Assembly (NCBI RefSeq): GCF_018128905.1
Contig: NZ_CP063808.1
Span: 8,370,001 to 8,434,000, forward strand
From: Streptomyces sp. A2-16
GTDB lineage: Bacteria; Actinomycetota; Actinomycetes; Streptomycetales; Streptomycetaceae
Direction of reading: 5' to 3'
DNA: 64,000 nucleotides
Under the pieces are notes generated by a model. The model saw only the letters and a program-made list of their open reading frames with translations. It was not told the DNA's origin and made no database searches. The position numbers and the translations under genes are program-made. Below are positions 1 to 8,458 of this stretch, one piece after another (position 1 is the stretch's first letter; every line of letters begins with the position of its first letter).

Positions 1-1
1 A

Positions 2-51
2 GAAAGTAGCTTACTCCTAAGCTACTTTCCCGCAAGCCACTTTCTTGCGGG
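2..51. promoter_or_regulatory. Two adjacent palindromes upstream of the MarR gene
   Basis: Arms GAAAGTAGCTTA (2-13) and TAAGCTACTTTC (18-29) are a perfect 12-bp inverted repeat with a 4-bp spacer. CCCGCAAG (29-36) and CTTGCGGG (44-51) form a second perfect 8-bp inverted repeat. They lie 29-78 bp before the MarR start and are the natural candidates for autoregulatory operators; any divergent target lies left of the window. Confidence 0.6.
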
Positions 52-79
52 CAACCCTGCACCCACGGATACTCGACCC

Positions 80-589
80 ATGAGTGCACAGCGCAAGGAC
101 GCCGTCGACGCGATCATCGACCAGTGGGCGGCCGCGCGACCCGACCTCGACACCGGGCCCATGGAGGTCTTCGGGCGGATCTACCGCCTGGCCCGCATCA
201 TGGGCGACCGCACGGAGAAGGCGTACGCCCCCTACGGCATCTCCCGCGGCGAGTTCGACGTCCTCGCCACTCTGCGGCGGGCCGGCGAGCCGTACACCCT
301 CTCCCCCCGTCGGCTCTCCTCGACGCTGATGCTCACGACGGGCGGCATGACGGGCCGCCTGGACAGACTGGAACGCGCCGCCCTCCTCCGCCGCTCCCCT
401 GACCCCCACGACCGCCGGGGCCTCCAAGTGACCCTGACGGAGAAGGGGTTGGCCCTGATCGACGAGGCAGTGGAAGCGGGCCTGGCAGCCCAGACGGAGG
501 CCCTCTCCGCCCTCGACGAGGAGAAGGCCGACCAACTGGCCTCCCTGCTCAGGGAGTTGCTCGAGGGGACCCAGAACTCACCGGAGTGA
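80..589 (+). CDS. MarR-family transcriptional regulator
   Basis: This is a 169-aa dimeric winged-helix regulator of the MarR family, whose members usually repress an efflux or detoxification gene and release DNA on binding small aromatic ligands. A long N-terminal helix (about residues 28-50) precedes the helix-turn-helix (about 55-100), and the wing carries the family signature DPHDRRG near residues 108-114. The ATG lies just after two strong palindromes (2-51), which suggests autoregulation. It converges on the monooxygenase gene downstream, so its target is probably the divergent gene outside the window. The ligand cannot be read from sequence. Confidence 0.9.
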   Translation: MSAQRKDAVDAIIDQWAAARPDLDTGPMEVFGRIYRLARIMGDRTEKAYAPYGISRGEFDVLATLRRAGEPYTLSPRRLSSTLMLTTGGMTGRLDRLERAALLRRSPDPHDRRGLQVTLTEKGLALIDEAVEAGLAAQTEALSALDEEKADQLASLLRELLEGTQNSPE

Positions 590-640
590 ACCCGTGAACC
601 GGGCCTTCCGCGGCCCCTTACCGAGAGCCGTCCCCGGGCT

Positions 641-2077
641 TCACCCGACATGCCTCGCGAGCGCCGCCTCGATCTCCCGCCCGGTCGCTCCCTCCGCCGC
701 CCACGCCGCATAGCCGTCGGGCCGCACCAGCACGGTCGTACGCCGTTCGCTCGCCCAGCGCTCCACGGCGAGGCGGTCCTTGCGGGTGGCGTGGTCGTCG
801 TGGGGCTCGGGGGTGATCAGGACGAACCTGCCGCCGCGCAGGGACTCGTGAAGGCGACCGCCGCCGGCGAGGGCCACGTCCGGGACGCGGGTGCCGGTCA
901 AGGGGTGGGCGCCGCGGGGGACGGGGTACCGGTAGCCGATTCCGGTGAGCCGGCCGAGCATCCTGCGGCGGGCCGGGGCGACTCGGCCGAGGACCGCCGT
1001 CAGGGCCGCGCGCAGGGCCAGTTCCCAGGGGCGCTCGGCCATCGCGAGGCGGACGATGCCCCCGCTGCTGCGCAGGACCGCCCTGCCGACCGGGTGGCGT
1101 TCGGCCTCGTAGGTGTCGAGGAGTCCCGGCGCCGCGTGGCCGCCCACCACCTGGGCCAGCTTCCAGCTCAGGTTCGCCGCGTCCTGGAGGCCGGTGTTCA
1201 TGCCCTGGCCGCCCGCCGGGGTGTGGACATGGGCGGCGTCGCCGGCCAGGAAGACGCGGCCCACCCGGTAGGCGGGGGCCTGGCGTTCGTCGCTGTGGAA
1301 GCGGGACATCCAGCGGGCGTCGTGCATCCCGAAGTCGCGGCCTAGCGCGAGCCGGGTGACCTCCCTGATCTCGTCGAGGTCGAGGGGCGCGCTGTCGGGG
1401 ACGTCGTGGGCGCGGTTCCAGGCGATCACACGGTGGTAGCCGTCGCCGAAGGGCGCGATGAAGGCGAAGGCGTCACCCACGGTGTTGACGGTGAGCAGGG
1501 TCTCGGGCTGCTCGGCCAGGCGGACGTCCGCCAGCACCACGGAGCGGATGACCGAGCGGCCGGGGAAGGGCAGGCCGATCGCGTCGCGCACGGCGCTGCG
1601 CATGCCGTCGGCACCCACGACGTACGCGGCCCGCAGGGACCGAGTGCCTCCGTCGGGGTCCCTGACCTCGACCGTCACGCCGTCCTCGTCCTGGGAGAGG
1701 CCCGTCACCTCGGTCTCGTACCGGAAGGCGACGCCCGCCTCCACCGCCCGTCGCTCCAGTGCTTTCTCGACCTCGTACTGCGGGAGGACGAGGAGGTGGT
1801 TGAACCGGGAGGGGAGGTCCGCGAGGTCGATGGTCAGGCTGCCGAACAGGCGCAGTTTGTCGAGGCGCTGCCCGAGCGCCTCCAGTCCGTCGGCGAGACC
1901 GCGGGAGTCGAGCTGTTCGAGGGTGCGGGCGTGCAGGACGAAGGCGCGGGAGAGGTTGCTGATCCCGTGCGGGCGCTTCTCCACGACCGTCACGGGGACG
2001 CCCGCGGTGGCCAGGTCACCGGCCAGAAGGAGGCCGGTGGGGCCTGAGCCGACGACGATCACGGGGGTGCCGTTCAT
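641..2077 (-). CDS. FAD-dependent aromatic monooxygenase (PheA/TfdB or Rox-like)
   Basis: This 478-aa flavoprotein hydroxylase would use FAD, NAD(P)H and O2 on an aromatic substrate. It shows the dinucleotide motif GSGPTG (about 10-15), the DG motif GADGMRS (about 155-161) and the GD motif FLAGDAAH (about 276-283) followed by PAGGQGMN. The last ~100 residues look like the thioredoxin-like C-terminal domain of phenol- and rifampicin-type monooxygenases. The ATG at 2077 is chosen over an upstream in-frame start because AGGAGG precedes it at the right distance. It is divergent from a TetR gene that probably represses it. The substrate (catabolic, antibiotic-modifying or biosynthetic) is not determinable. 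Confidence 0.85.
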   Translation of the reverse strand: MNGTPVIVVGSGPTGLLLAGDLATAGVPVTVVEKRPHGISNLSRAFVLHARTLEQLDSRGLADGLEALGQRLDKLRLFGSLTIDLADLPSRFNHLLVLPQYEVEKALERRAVEAGVAFRYETEVTGLSQDEDGVTVEVRDPDGGTRSLRAAYVVGADGMRSAVRDAIGLPFPGRSVIRSVVLADVRLAEQPETLLTVNTVGDAFAFIAPFGDGYHRVIAWNRAHDVPDSAPLDLDEIREVTRLALGRDFGMHDARWMSRFHSDERQAPAYRVGRVFLAGDAAHVHTPAGGQGMNTGLQDAANLSWKLAQVVGGHAAPGLLDTYEAERHPVGRAVLRSSGGIVRLAMAERPWELALRAALTAVLGRVAPARRRMLGRLTGIGYRYPVPRGAHPLTGTRVPDVALAGGGRLHESLRGGRFVLITPEPHDDHATRKDRLAVERWASERRTTVLVRPDGYAAWAAEGATGREIEAALARHVG

Positions 2078-2093
2078 GAGGACCTCCTGTGGC

Positions 2094-2185
2094 CAACACT
2101 TGTTTGCCAACGCTTGTTGACGAAGGTAGCGGCGGCCAGGAGGCGAGTCAACAGTTGTTGGCCTACAAGCGTTGGCATACGCTTG
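2094..2185. promoter_or_regulatory. Mirrored TetR operators in the divergent promoter
   Basis: TGCCAACGCTTGT (2105-2117) recurs as its exact reverse complement ACAAGCGTTGGCA (2165-2177). The right copy continues into CGCTTG (2180-2185), making CAAGCG-8bp-CGCTTG a palindrome; the left copy is flanked by CAACA (2094-2098) and TGTTG (2115-2119). Two sites, one next to each start codon, fit repression of both genes by the TetR protein. Confidence 0.7.
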
Positions 2186-2190
2186 CAGGC

Positions 2191-2757
2191 ATGGACGAGA
2201 ACCCCCGCCGCCGCTCCGACGTCACCCGTACCGCGATCCTCACCGCCGCCCGCGAGCGTTTCGCCGCCGACGGCTACGAGCGGGCCACCATCCGCGCCAT
2301 CGCCAAGGACGCGCGCATCGATCCGTCCATGGTGATGCGCTACTACGGCAACAAGGAGGGCCTCTTCGCGGCGGCCGTCTCGGTCGAACTGGGACTGTTC
2401 GAGGCCGCCGCGCTGCCCCGGGAGGACATCGGCCGGGCGCTCGTGACGCGCTTCCTCGACCTGTGGGAGGAGAACGAGGTGCTCACCGCCCTGCTGCGGG
2501 TCGGCGCGACCAATCAGGCGGGGGCGGAGCGGATGCAGGACATCTTCCGGGAGCAGGTGATGCCGGTCGCCCTACGGGTGTGTCCGGACCCGGAACAGGC
2601 CCCCGCGCGGGCCGCGCTGACCGCCACGCAGTTGCTGGGGCTCGCGCTGACCCGTTACGTGCTGCGGTTCGCGCCGACCGTGGCGCTGACGCGCGAGGAG
2701 ATCGTGGCGTGGCTGGCGCCCACGGTGCAGCGGTATCTCACCGCACCGAGCCCCTGA
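2191..2757 (+). CDS. TetR-family transcriptional regulator
   Basis: This 188-aa regulator has the N-terminal TetR helix-turn-helix (about residues 12-58, with the typical YYGNKEGLF end) and a helical ligand-binding C-terminal half resembling the TetR_C_17 type. The ATG at 2191 starts the conserved region; upstream in-frame starts would run through the operators. Almost no leader separates the right operator (ending 2185) from the start, so bound protein would block initiation directly. Divergence from the monooxygenase and the mirrored operators make that gene the likely target; the inducer is unknown. Confidence 0.9.
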   Translation: MDENPRRRSDVTRTAILTAARERFAADGYERATIRAIAKDARIDPSMVMRYYGNKEGLFAAAVSVELGLFEAAALPREDIGRALVTRFLDLWEENEVLTALLRVGATNQAGAERMQDIFREQVMPVALRVCPDPEQAPARAALTATQLLGLALTRYVLRFAPTVALTREEIVAWLAPTVQRYLTAPSP

Positions 2758-2791
2758 GGACGCGCGGCGGGGCCCCTGAGAACGCACGAGG

Positions 2792-2821
2792 GCGCCGGCC
2801 TCGCCCCCGTACGGCCGGTGC
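2792..2821. terminator. Probable bidirectional terminator hairpin
   Basis: GCGCCGGCC (2792-2800) and GGCCGGTGC (2813-2821) form a GC-rich stem with one mismatch between the converging TetR gene and the small membrane-protein gene. There is no U-tract, as is common in Streptomyces. Confidence 0.4.
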
Positions 2822-2860
2822 GCGTACGGAGGGCGGGGTCGGCGCCCCGGAAAGGTGGGG

Positions 2861-3157
2861 TCAGGCCTTCGAGCCGGCCTTGGCCTCGGCCTCGGCGGGC
2901 TTGGTCTTGATGTTGCGGCTGGTCACCCGGTGCTCTTCCTTGGACTTGTCCAGGACCATCACCAGGCCGGCGATGACCCCGAACAGCACGAGCGGGGCCA
3001 CGACGAAGAGGCCCAGCGTCTCGATGACGCTCAGGCCCGTGCCGGGGTCGTCGCCGTCGTCACGGGTCAGCGCGGAGGCGGGGGACGACATGAGCAGCAT
3101 CATCAGCGTCGTACCGGCCACCAGGGCGCCGGCGCGCAGGGCGTTCTTCTTGTCCAC
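2861..3157 (-). CDS. Small exported/membrane protein of unknown function
   Basis: This 98-aa protein begins at a GTG (MDKKNALRAG...). It has a signal-peptide-like stretch (residues ~5-28, ending SSPASA), a short acidic spacer (TRDDGDDPG), one transmembrane helix (about 43-69, VVAPLVLFGVIAGLVMVL) and a charged Lys/Glu/Ala-rich cytoplasmic tail. No catalytic motif is visible. It sits downstream of malQ on the same strand with 125 bp between. It could be a small secreted protein anchored by the second helix; no function is assigned. Confidence 0.65.
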   Translation of the reverse strand: MDKKNALRAGALVAGTTLMMLLMSSPASALTRDDGDDPGTGLSVIETLGLFVVAPLVLFGVIAGLVMVLDKSKEEHRVTSRNIKTKPAEAEAKAGSKA

Positions 3158-3282
3158 GGAGTCAAAGTATCCAACCGTGGTTCGGGCCGCGCGTCCGGGG
3201 TGCCGTATGAGGCGCCCGGGTGTCGGGGCACCCGCCCGTACGGCACCCGCGCGCACACGCGGGATCCTGCGGGCACCACCCC

Positions 3283-5334
3283 CTACGGCGCCCGCAGCAC
3301 CTCCACCAGCGCGTGCAGCCGGGCCGACGCAGCCAGGTCCTCCAGGGTCACCGCCCGCCCCTCCCCGTCCGCGATCGGCAGCCGCCAGTTCGGGTACTGG
3401 TCCCACGTCCCCGGCAGGTTCTGCGGCCGGCGGTCGCCCACCGCGTCCGGCAGCCAGACGCCCACCATCCGCGCCGGAGTGTGCAGCAGGAACCGGTGGA
3501 CGGCCTGGATCTGCGCCTCCTGCGAGGACGGGTCGCCGCCTGCCGTGCCGTGCAGCAGACCCAGGCGGGCCAGGAGCTCCAGCCACTCCCCCGTGTCCGC
3601 GGCGGCCTCCGCCCGCTCCTCGGACAGCGGCCGGGTCAACAGGCCCAGGCTGTCCCTCAGTTCGACGTGTTCGCCGGTGAGCCGGGAAGCGGTCGGCGGC
3701 AGGTCGTGCGTGGTCGCGGTCGCCAGGCAGTCCGCCCGCCACCGCTCCGGCGCGAGCGGACGCCCGTCGCCCTCCCAGTCCCGCTCGAACCACAGCACCG
3801 AGGTGCCGAGCACACCGCGCTCGCGCAGCGCCTCCCGCACACCGGGTTCGACGGTGCCGAGGTCCTCGCCGATCACCACCGCCCCGGCCCGCGAGGCCTC
3901 CAGGACGAGCACGGCGAGCATCGCCTCCGCGTCGTAGCGGACGTAGGTGCCCTCCGTCGGCGGATGCCCCTGCGGGACCCACCACAGCCGGAACAGGCCC
4001 ATGACGTGGTCGATGCGCAGCGCGCCGGCGTACCGGAAGAGGGCGCGCAGCAGCTGCCGGTACGGCGCGTAGCCGGACTCCGCCAGCCGGTCCGGGCGCC
4101 ACGGCGGCAGGCCCCAGTCCTGGCCGCGGGCGTTGAAGGCGTCCGGAGGCGCTCCCACGGACATCCCGGCCGCGAAGTACGCCTGCTGGGCCCACGCGTC
4201 CGCGCCCTCGGGGTGCACGCCCACCGCGAGGTCGTGGACGACGCCCACCGGCATCCCCGCCTCCCGCGCGGCCCGCTGGGCGGCACCGAGCTGGCTCTCG
4301 GTGAGCCAGGCGAGACGGCAGTGGAAGTCGACGCGGTCCATCAGCTCGCGGCGGGCGCGGGCCGTTTCGGCGGATCGCGGGTCGCGCAGGCCGGCCGGCC
4401 AGCCGCGCCAGTCGGAGCCGTGCACCTCGGCCAGCGCGCACCAGGTCGCGTGGTCCTCCAGCGCCTGGCCGCCCTCGGCGAGATAGTCGGCGTAGGCGGC
4501 GCGACGGCCGGGTCCGAGGGGGACCTCGCGGACGAGTTCGAGCGCCTCCCGCTTCAGCTCCCACACCGCGTCCCGGTCGATCAACGCGCCCTTCTCCAGC
4601 ACGGCTTCACGCAGCCGCTCGGCCCGCTCGCACAGGGTCCGCAGCCGGTCGGGGTCCGTGACCTGGGTGCACTCGGGGATGTCCTCGATCCTCAGGTGGA
4701 CGGGGTCGGGGAAGCGGCGCGAGGACGGGCGGTAGGGGGACGGGTCGGTGGGGGCGCCGGGCACGGCCGCGTGCAGCGGGTTGACCTGGACGAAGCCGGC
4801 GCCGAGGGCACGCCCCGCCCAGGCGGTCAGTTCGGCGAGGTCACCGAGGTCGCCCATGCCCCAGGAGCGGTGCGAGAGCAGGGAGTAGAGCTGGACGAGG
4901 AGTCCGTACGACCGCCTCGGCGGGGCCGGCAGCCGCGGCGGGGCCACGATCAGGTGGGCCTGGGCGGTGCGGCCGTCGGGGGCGGTGGCGGTCAGCCGGT
5001 GGACGCCGGGCGGGAGTTGGTCGGCGGCGGCGCGCAGCTCGCCCTGTTCGGTCGCGATGCGCAGCCGGGTGCCCTCGGGCAGGCCGGCGAGGAAGGCGGG
5101 CGGGCTGCCGCTCCAGCAGACCACCGTCGGCGGCAGCAGGCGCTCGCTCAGTTCGCGTTCGCGGGCCGCGAGGGCGGCGGCCGGGTCGCCCGCCTCGACG
5201 CCGAGGGCGGCCAGGGCCAGCGTGACGGCGGTGGCGGAGGCGGCGACCGTACGGTCCGGGGAGGGGCGGTAGGAGGTGGCGATGCCGTACGACTCGGCGA
5301 GCCGGGACAGCTCCGGACCGGGGGGCACCGCCAT
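3283..5334 (-). CDS. malQ: 4-alpha-glucanotransferase (amylomaltase)
   Basis: This 683-aa GH77 enzyme transfers alpha-1,4-glucan segments between maltodextrins and releases glucose in cytoplasmic maltodextrin/glycogen turnover. GH77 landmarks are visible: the nucleophile Asp in RIDHVMGL (about D442), the acid/base Glu in IGEDLG (about E490) and THDLPP further on. About 140 N-terminal residues precede the barrel, as in the actinobacterial type. The start ATG lies two bases downstream of the stop of a co-directional 103-aa gene, so the two may be translationally linked. No other mal gene is adjacent. Confidence 0.95.
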   Translation of the reverse strand: MAVPPGPELSRLAESYGIATSYRPSPDRTVAASATAVTLALAALGVEAGDPAAALAARERELSERLLPPTVVCWSGSPPAFLAGLPEGTRLRIATEQGELRAAADQLPPGVHRLTATAPDGRTAQAHLIVAPPRLPAPPRRSYGLLVQLYSLLSHRSWGMGDLGDLAELTAWAGRALGAGFVQVNPLHAAVPGAPTDPSPYRPSSRRFPDPVHLRIEDIPECTQVTDPDRLRTLCERAERLREAVLEKGALIDRDAVWELKREALELVREVPLGPGRRAAYADYLAEGGQALEDHATWCALAEVHGSDWRGWPAGLRDPRSAETARARRELMDRVDFHCRLAWLTESQLGAAQRAAREAGMPVGVVHDLAVGVHPEGADAWAQQAYFAAGMSVGAPPDAFNARGQDWGLPPWRPDRLAESGYAPYRQLLRALFRYAGALRIDHVMGLFRLWWVPQGHPPTEGTYVRYDAEAMLAVLVLEASRAGAVVIGEDLGTVEPGVREALRERGVLGTSVLWFERDWEGDGRPLAPERWRADCLATATTHDLPPTASRLTGEHVELRDSLGLLTRPLSEERAEAAADTGEWLELLARLGLLHGTAGGDPSSQEAQIQAVHRFLLHTPARMVGVWLPDAVGDRRPQNLPGTWDQYPNWRLPIADGEGRAVTLEDLAASARLHALVEVLRAP

Positions 5335-5646
5335 CTAGGGCTCCAGGTACGCGTCGGACTCGCTGGTCAGGGGGGCGGCGTCGGCGAGCGGCGGCTCGCT
5401 GGTGAGGGGCTCGGCGTCGGGCAGGGGCGGTTCGCTGGTGAGCGGGGTCTCGGTGCAGGCGCCTTCGGCGCTGAAGACACAGAAGTGTTCAGCGGGCGCC
5501 TCGGGTTTGGACAGGGCCGGGAGCAGAACGGGTGCCGATGCGGCCACGGGGGCCTCCTTGTCGAGTACGACGACGGGGGTTACCGCAGCCCTACCCAGTG
5601 CACGCGACGGCAGACGTGCGGGAGGGGAGAACGTGCTGTTCGTCAT
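5335..5646 (-). CDS. Small hypothetical protein with PLTSEPPL repeats, coupled to malQ
   Basis: This 103-aa Ala/Pro-rich protein starts at ATG 5646 (MTNSTFSPP); the frame is open further upstream but without a better ribosome site. The middle has a hydrophobic stretch (AAVTPVVVLD), two cysteines (FCVFSAEGAC) and the C-terminal third repeats PLTSEPPL twice and PLTSES once. Its stop codon abuts the malQ start. No family is recognised. It may mainly serve as a coupling ORF for malQ; product function is unknown. Confidence 0.5.
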   Translation of the reverse strand: MTNSTFSPPARLPSRALGRAAVTPVVVLDKEAPVAASAPVLLPALSKPEAPAEHFCVFSAEGACTETPLTSEPPLPDAEPLTSEPPLADAAPLTSESDAYLEP

Positions 5647-5708
5647 GTTCCGGGTCGCCGCCGCCCCCGTCCACCGAATGTCGTCCGACCACTCGCCGGC
5701 GCTCACTA

Positions 5709-5738
5709 TTCACTGAGTACATATACGTGGTGCATACT
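5709..5738 (+). promoter_or_regulatory. Promoter of the PadR operon, near-leaderless
   Basis: TTCACT (5709-5714) and CATACT (5733-5738) are spaced 18 bp, placing transcription start at about 5745, at or next to the ATG (5746). AGTA (5716-5719) and TACT (5735-5738) are mirrored arms within an AT-rich stretch and could be a PadR site overlapping the -10. Confidence 0.45.
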
Positions 5739-5745
5739 GATCGCC

Positions 5746-6279
5746 ATGAGCACCCGTCACATCCTGCTGGGGCTGCTCGCCGGAGGACCGAGCCATGGCT
5801 ACGACCTCAAGCGACGCCACGACGACCGCTTCCCCGAGGCCCGCCCGCTGGCCTACGGGCAGGTCTACACGACCCTTCAGCGCCTGGTCAGGGACGGTCT
5901 CGCCGAGGTCGACGGCACGGACTCGGACGGCGGTCCCGAGCGCACGAGGTACCGCTCGACCGAGGCCGGGGCACGTGAACTGGCCGAGTGGGCCGGCCAG
6001 GTCGCCCCGCCCGCGCCCTTCGTGACCAACGAGATCTTCGCCAAGGTCGTCGTCTCGATCCTGTCGGGCGGCGACGCGGAGGCCTATCTCCGGGCCCAGC
6101 GCGCCGCCCACATGGCGCGGATGCGGGAGCTCACGGCGGTCAAGACCGCCGGCGGGGCCGACCTCGCGACCGTGCTCTCGGCGGACTACGCCCTCAACCA
6201 CCTCGACGCCGACCTCCGCTGGATGACCACCACGGCGGCCCGGCTCACCACTTTGACCGCGGAGGTCGACTCGGCATGA
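5746..6279 (+). CDS. PadR-family transcriptional regulator
   Basis: This 177-aa repressor has the PadR winged helix at its N-terminus (HILLGLLAGGPSHGYDLKRR..., with GQVYTTLQRL as recognition region and RTRYRSTEAG as wing) and a C-terminal helical dimerisation domain. It is the first gene of a three-gene operon with an ABC ATPase and FtsX-like permease; its TGA overlaps the next ATG. The usual logic of such loci is a PadR repressor that senses a toxic compound and controls the neighbouring efflux pump. The start is set by the promoter just upstream. Confidence 0.9.
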   Translation: MSTRHILLGLLAGGPSHGYDLKRRHDDRFPEARPLAYGQVYTTLQRLVRDGLAEVDGTDSDGGPERTRYRSTEAGARELAEWAGQVAPPAPFVTNEIFAKVVVSILSGGDAEAYLRAQRAAHMARMRELTAVKTAGGADLATVLSADYALNHLDADLRWMTTTAARLTTLTAEVDSA

Positions 6280-6974
6280 GCACCAGGGGGAACACACCGA
6301 TGCCACTTCTCGAGGGGCGCGGCCTCGGCAAGACCTACGGCAGGACCGAGGCCCTGCGGGGCGCCTCGCTGCGACTGGACGCGGGAGAGATCCTGGCCGT
6401 CACCGGCACCAGCGGCAGCGGGAAGTCGACGCTGCTGCACTGCCTGGCCGGGATCGTCCGCCCCGACACCGGCTCGGTGTCCTACGGCGGCGAGCGCCTC
6501 GACGCGATGGCCGACAAGCGGCTGAGCGAACTGCGCCGCACCGAGTTCGGCGTGGTCTTCCAGTTCGGCCAGCTGATCCCGGAGCTGACCGCGCTCGACA
6601 ACGTGGCGCTGCCGCTGCTGCTCGCGGGCACCTCCCGCACGGACGCCCACGCGCGGGCCGGTGAGTGGCTGGAGCGGTTCGGCGTGCGCGGCCAGGCGGA
6701 TCTGCGCCCCGGCGAGATGAGCGGCGGCCAGGCCCAGCGGACCGCGCTGGCCCGGGCCCTGATCACCGGCCCGAAGGCCGTCTTCGCGGACGAGCCGACC
6801 GGCGCGCTGGACTCCCTGGCGAGCGAGCAGGTCATGACGGCCCTGGTCCACGCGGCCCGCGAGTCCGGCACGGCGATCCTGCTGATCACCCACGACGCCC
6901 AGATGGCGGCCTACGCCGACCGTGAGGTCCGGATGACGGACGGCGCCGTGGTCCCGGCGGAGGTGACGGCATGA
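6276..6974 (+). CDS. ABC transporter ATP-binding protein (MacB/LolD-like)
   Basis: This 232-aa ATPase shows Walker A GTSGSGKST (about 44-52), a Q-loop (VFQFGQL), signature MSGGQAQR and Walker B VFADEPTGALD, followed by a switch His in LLITHD. It belongs to the family that powers FtsX-type permeases. It overlaps both neighbours by ATGA. An internal ATG at 6301 is an alternative start. With the next gene it would form an exporter or mechanotransmission complex, probably drug or peptide efflux under PadR control. Confidence 0.92.
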   Translation: MSTRGNTPMPLLEGRGLGKTYGRTEALRGASLRLDAGEILAVTGTSGSGKSTLLHCLAGIVRPDTGSVSYGGERLDAMADKRLSELRRTEFGVVFQFGQLIPELTALDNVALPLLLAGTSRTDAHARAGEWLERFGVRGQADLRPGEMSGGQAQRTALARALITGPKAVFADEPTGALDSLASEQVMTALVHAARESGTAILLITHDAQMAAYADREVRMTDGAVVPAEVTA

Positions 6975-8371
6975 GCACCGGACGCACGGCACGCACCGCA
7001 AGCCTTCTGCTCGCCGATCTCCGGATGGCCTGGCTGCTCACCCGCGGTTCCGACCGGCGGGAGTGGTGGCGGGTGGGTCTCACGGCCGTGGGCGCGGCGC
7101 TCGCGACCGGGTTCGCGCTGGCCGCCGTGTGTCTCGCCGCGCTCCGGGGGCAGTACGCCATCTCTTTCGGCGCGGGCCTGCTCGACCAGCCGGGCACCCG
7201 CTCCGGCGTGGTCGTCGCCCTGCTGCTCCTGCTGGTGCCGGTCCTCGGTTTCCTCGGTCAGTGCGCCCGGATCGGCGCCGTGCACCGCGACCGGCGGCTC
7301 GCGGGGCTGCGGCTGGCGGGCGCGTCGTCCGCGCAGGTGCGGCGGATCTCCGCGCTGGAGACGGGCCTGGCCTGTCTGCTCGGCTCGGCGCTCGCGACGG
7401 CCGGCGCGGTGGTGGTGATCCTGAGCCGGTGGCAGAGCCCGGCCCCCCTCGCCTGGGCCGGGATCGCGGTCGTCGGCGTCGGCGTGCCGGTGCTGGGCGC
7501 GTGCGCGGGCGCGGTGGCGCTGCGCCGGGTGGTGGCCTCGCCGCTGGGGTGGGTACGGCGGGTGCGGCCGCGGTCGGGACGTGTCTCGGGGCTGCTGCTC
7601 GCGGGCGGTGCGCTGCTCCTGGCCGCGTTCGCGGCGGTCGCCGTGGCCGTCACGTCCAGCGGTGCGCCGCGGGGCAGCAGGCCGCCGTACGGAGGGCTGC
7701 CGCTGACCGTGGCCGGTCTGCTCGTCGTCGTCGGCGCGGCCGCCGTGGGGCTCGCCGGGGGGACGGCCGCGCTGACGGGGCACGTGCTCGCGCGCCGGGC
7801 CCGTACGGCGGCGACGCTGATCGCGGCGGAACGGCTGCGCGAGGACCCGTGGGCGGCGGCCCGCACCCATGCGGCGGTGCTGCTGGTGACGGTCGTCGGG
7901 ACCGGGTTCGTGGGCGTCCGGCAGGCAATGACCGCCCGCCTGGGCCGGATGGAGCATCTCGCCGCGGACCCCTCCTTCTACACGGCGGGCCTCGATCTGA
8001 CGGCCGCCGCCGTCCTCGTCGCCCTCGCGATCACTCTCGGCGCGCTCGCCGTCGGCACCGCCGAGTCCCTGGCCACCCGGCGCCGGGGCCTGGCCGCGCA
8101 GACCGCCGCCGGGGTGCCGCGGTCGGTGCTGGGGCGGGCGCTGCTCCTGGAGACCGCCCTGCCGCTCGCGCCCGCGCTGCTGCTGGGCGGGGCCGGGGGC
8201 ATGGCGATCGGGGTCTGGTACGCCCGGCTCACCGCGGACGGCTCGCCCGTCACGCCGTACGCCGCCCTCCTGGTCCCCCTCGGGGTGTACGCGGCCTGTC
8301 TCCTGGCCGCCGCGGCCTCACTGCCCCTGCTGCGCCGCTCGGTCCGGCCGGCGGAGCTCAGGTACACGTGA
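6971..8371 (+). CDS. FtsX-like ABC transporter permease
   Basis: This 466-aa integral membrane protein has about eight to ten hydrophobic segments, with the FtsX-type pattern of a soluble N-terminus, TM helices and repeated Ala/Leu-rich membrane bundles. The last ~90 residues (GRALLLETALPLAPALLLGG...) resemble the conserved FtsX C-terminal module. It partners the ATPase encoded immediately upstream. It lacks the large MacB periplasmic domain, so simple small-molecule or lipid export is more likely than tripartite efflux. Confidence 0.85.
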   Translation: MSTGRTARTASLLLADLRMAWLLTRGSDRREWWRVGLTAVGAALATGFALAAVCLAALRGQYAISFGAGLLDQPGTRSGVVVALLLLLVPVLGFLGQCARIGAVHRDRRLAGLRLAGASSAQVRRISALETGLACLLGSALATAGAVVVILSRWQSPAPLAWAGIAVVGVGVPVLGACAGAVALRRVVASPLGWVRRVRPRSGRVSGLLLAGGALLLAAFAAVAVAVTSSGAPRGSRPPYGGLPLTVAGLLVVVGAAAVGLAGGTAALTGHVLARRARTAATLIAAERLREDPWAAARTHAAVLLVTVVGTGFVGVRQAMTARLGRMEHLAADPSFYTAGLDLTAAAVLVALAITLGALAVGTAESLATRRRGLAAQTAAGVPRSVLGRALLLETALPLAPALLLGGAGGMAIGVWYARLTADGSPVTPYAALLVPLGVYAACLLAAAASLPLLRRSVRPAELRYT

Positions 8372-8385
8372 GCCCATGAGCGTCC

Positions 8386-8416
8386 GGTCCCGGAGGTACG
8401 GGGGGCCTCCGGGGCC
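8386..8416. terminator. Bidirectional terminator hairpin
   Basis: GGTCCCGGAGG (8386-8396) and CCTCCGGGGCC (8406-8416) form an 11-bp stem with one G-T pair between two converging genes. Confidence 0.5.
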
Positions 8417-8458
8417 GGAACGGAGCCGCGTACGGCAACACAAAGGCCCGGATCGTCG

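Noticed and set aside
3220..6279. Very long + strand frame (1019 aa) across malQ and PadR
   Set aside because: It is antisense to malQ with malQ-shadow composition and only becomes real at its 3' end, which is PadR. Only 5746-6279 is annotated.
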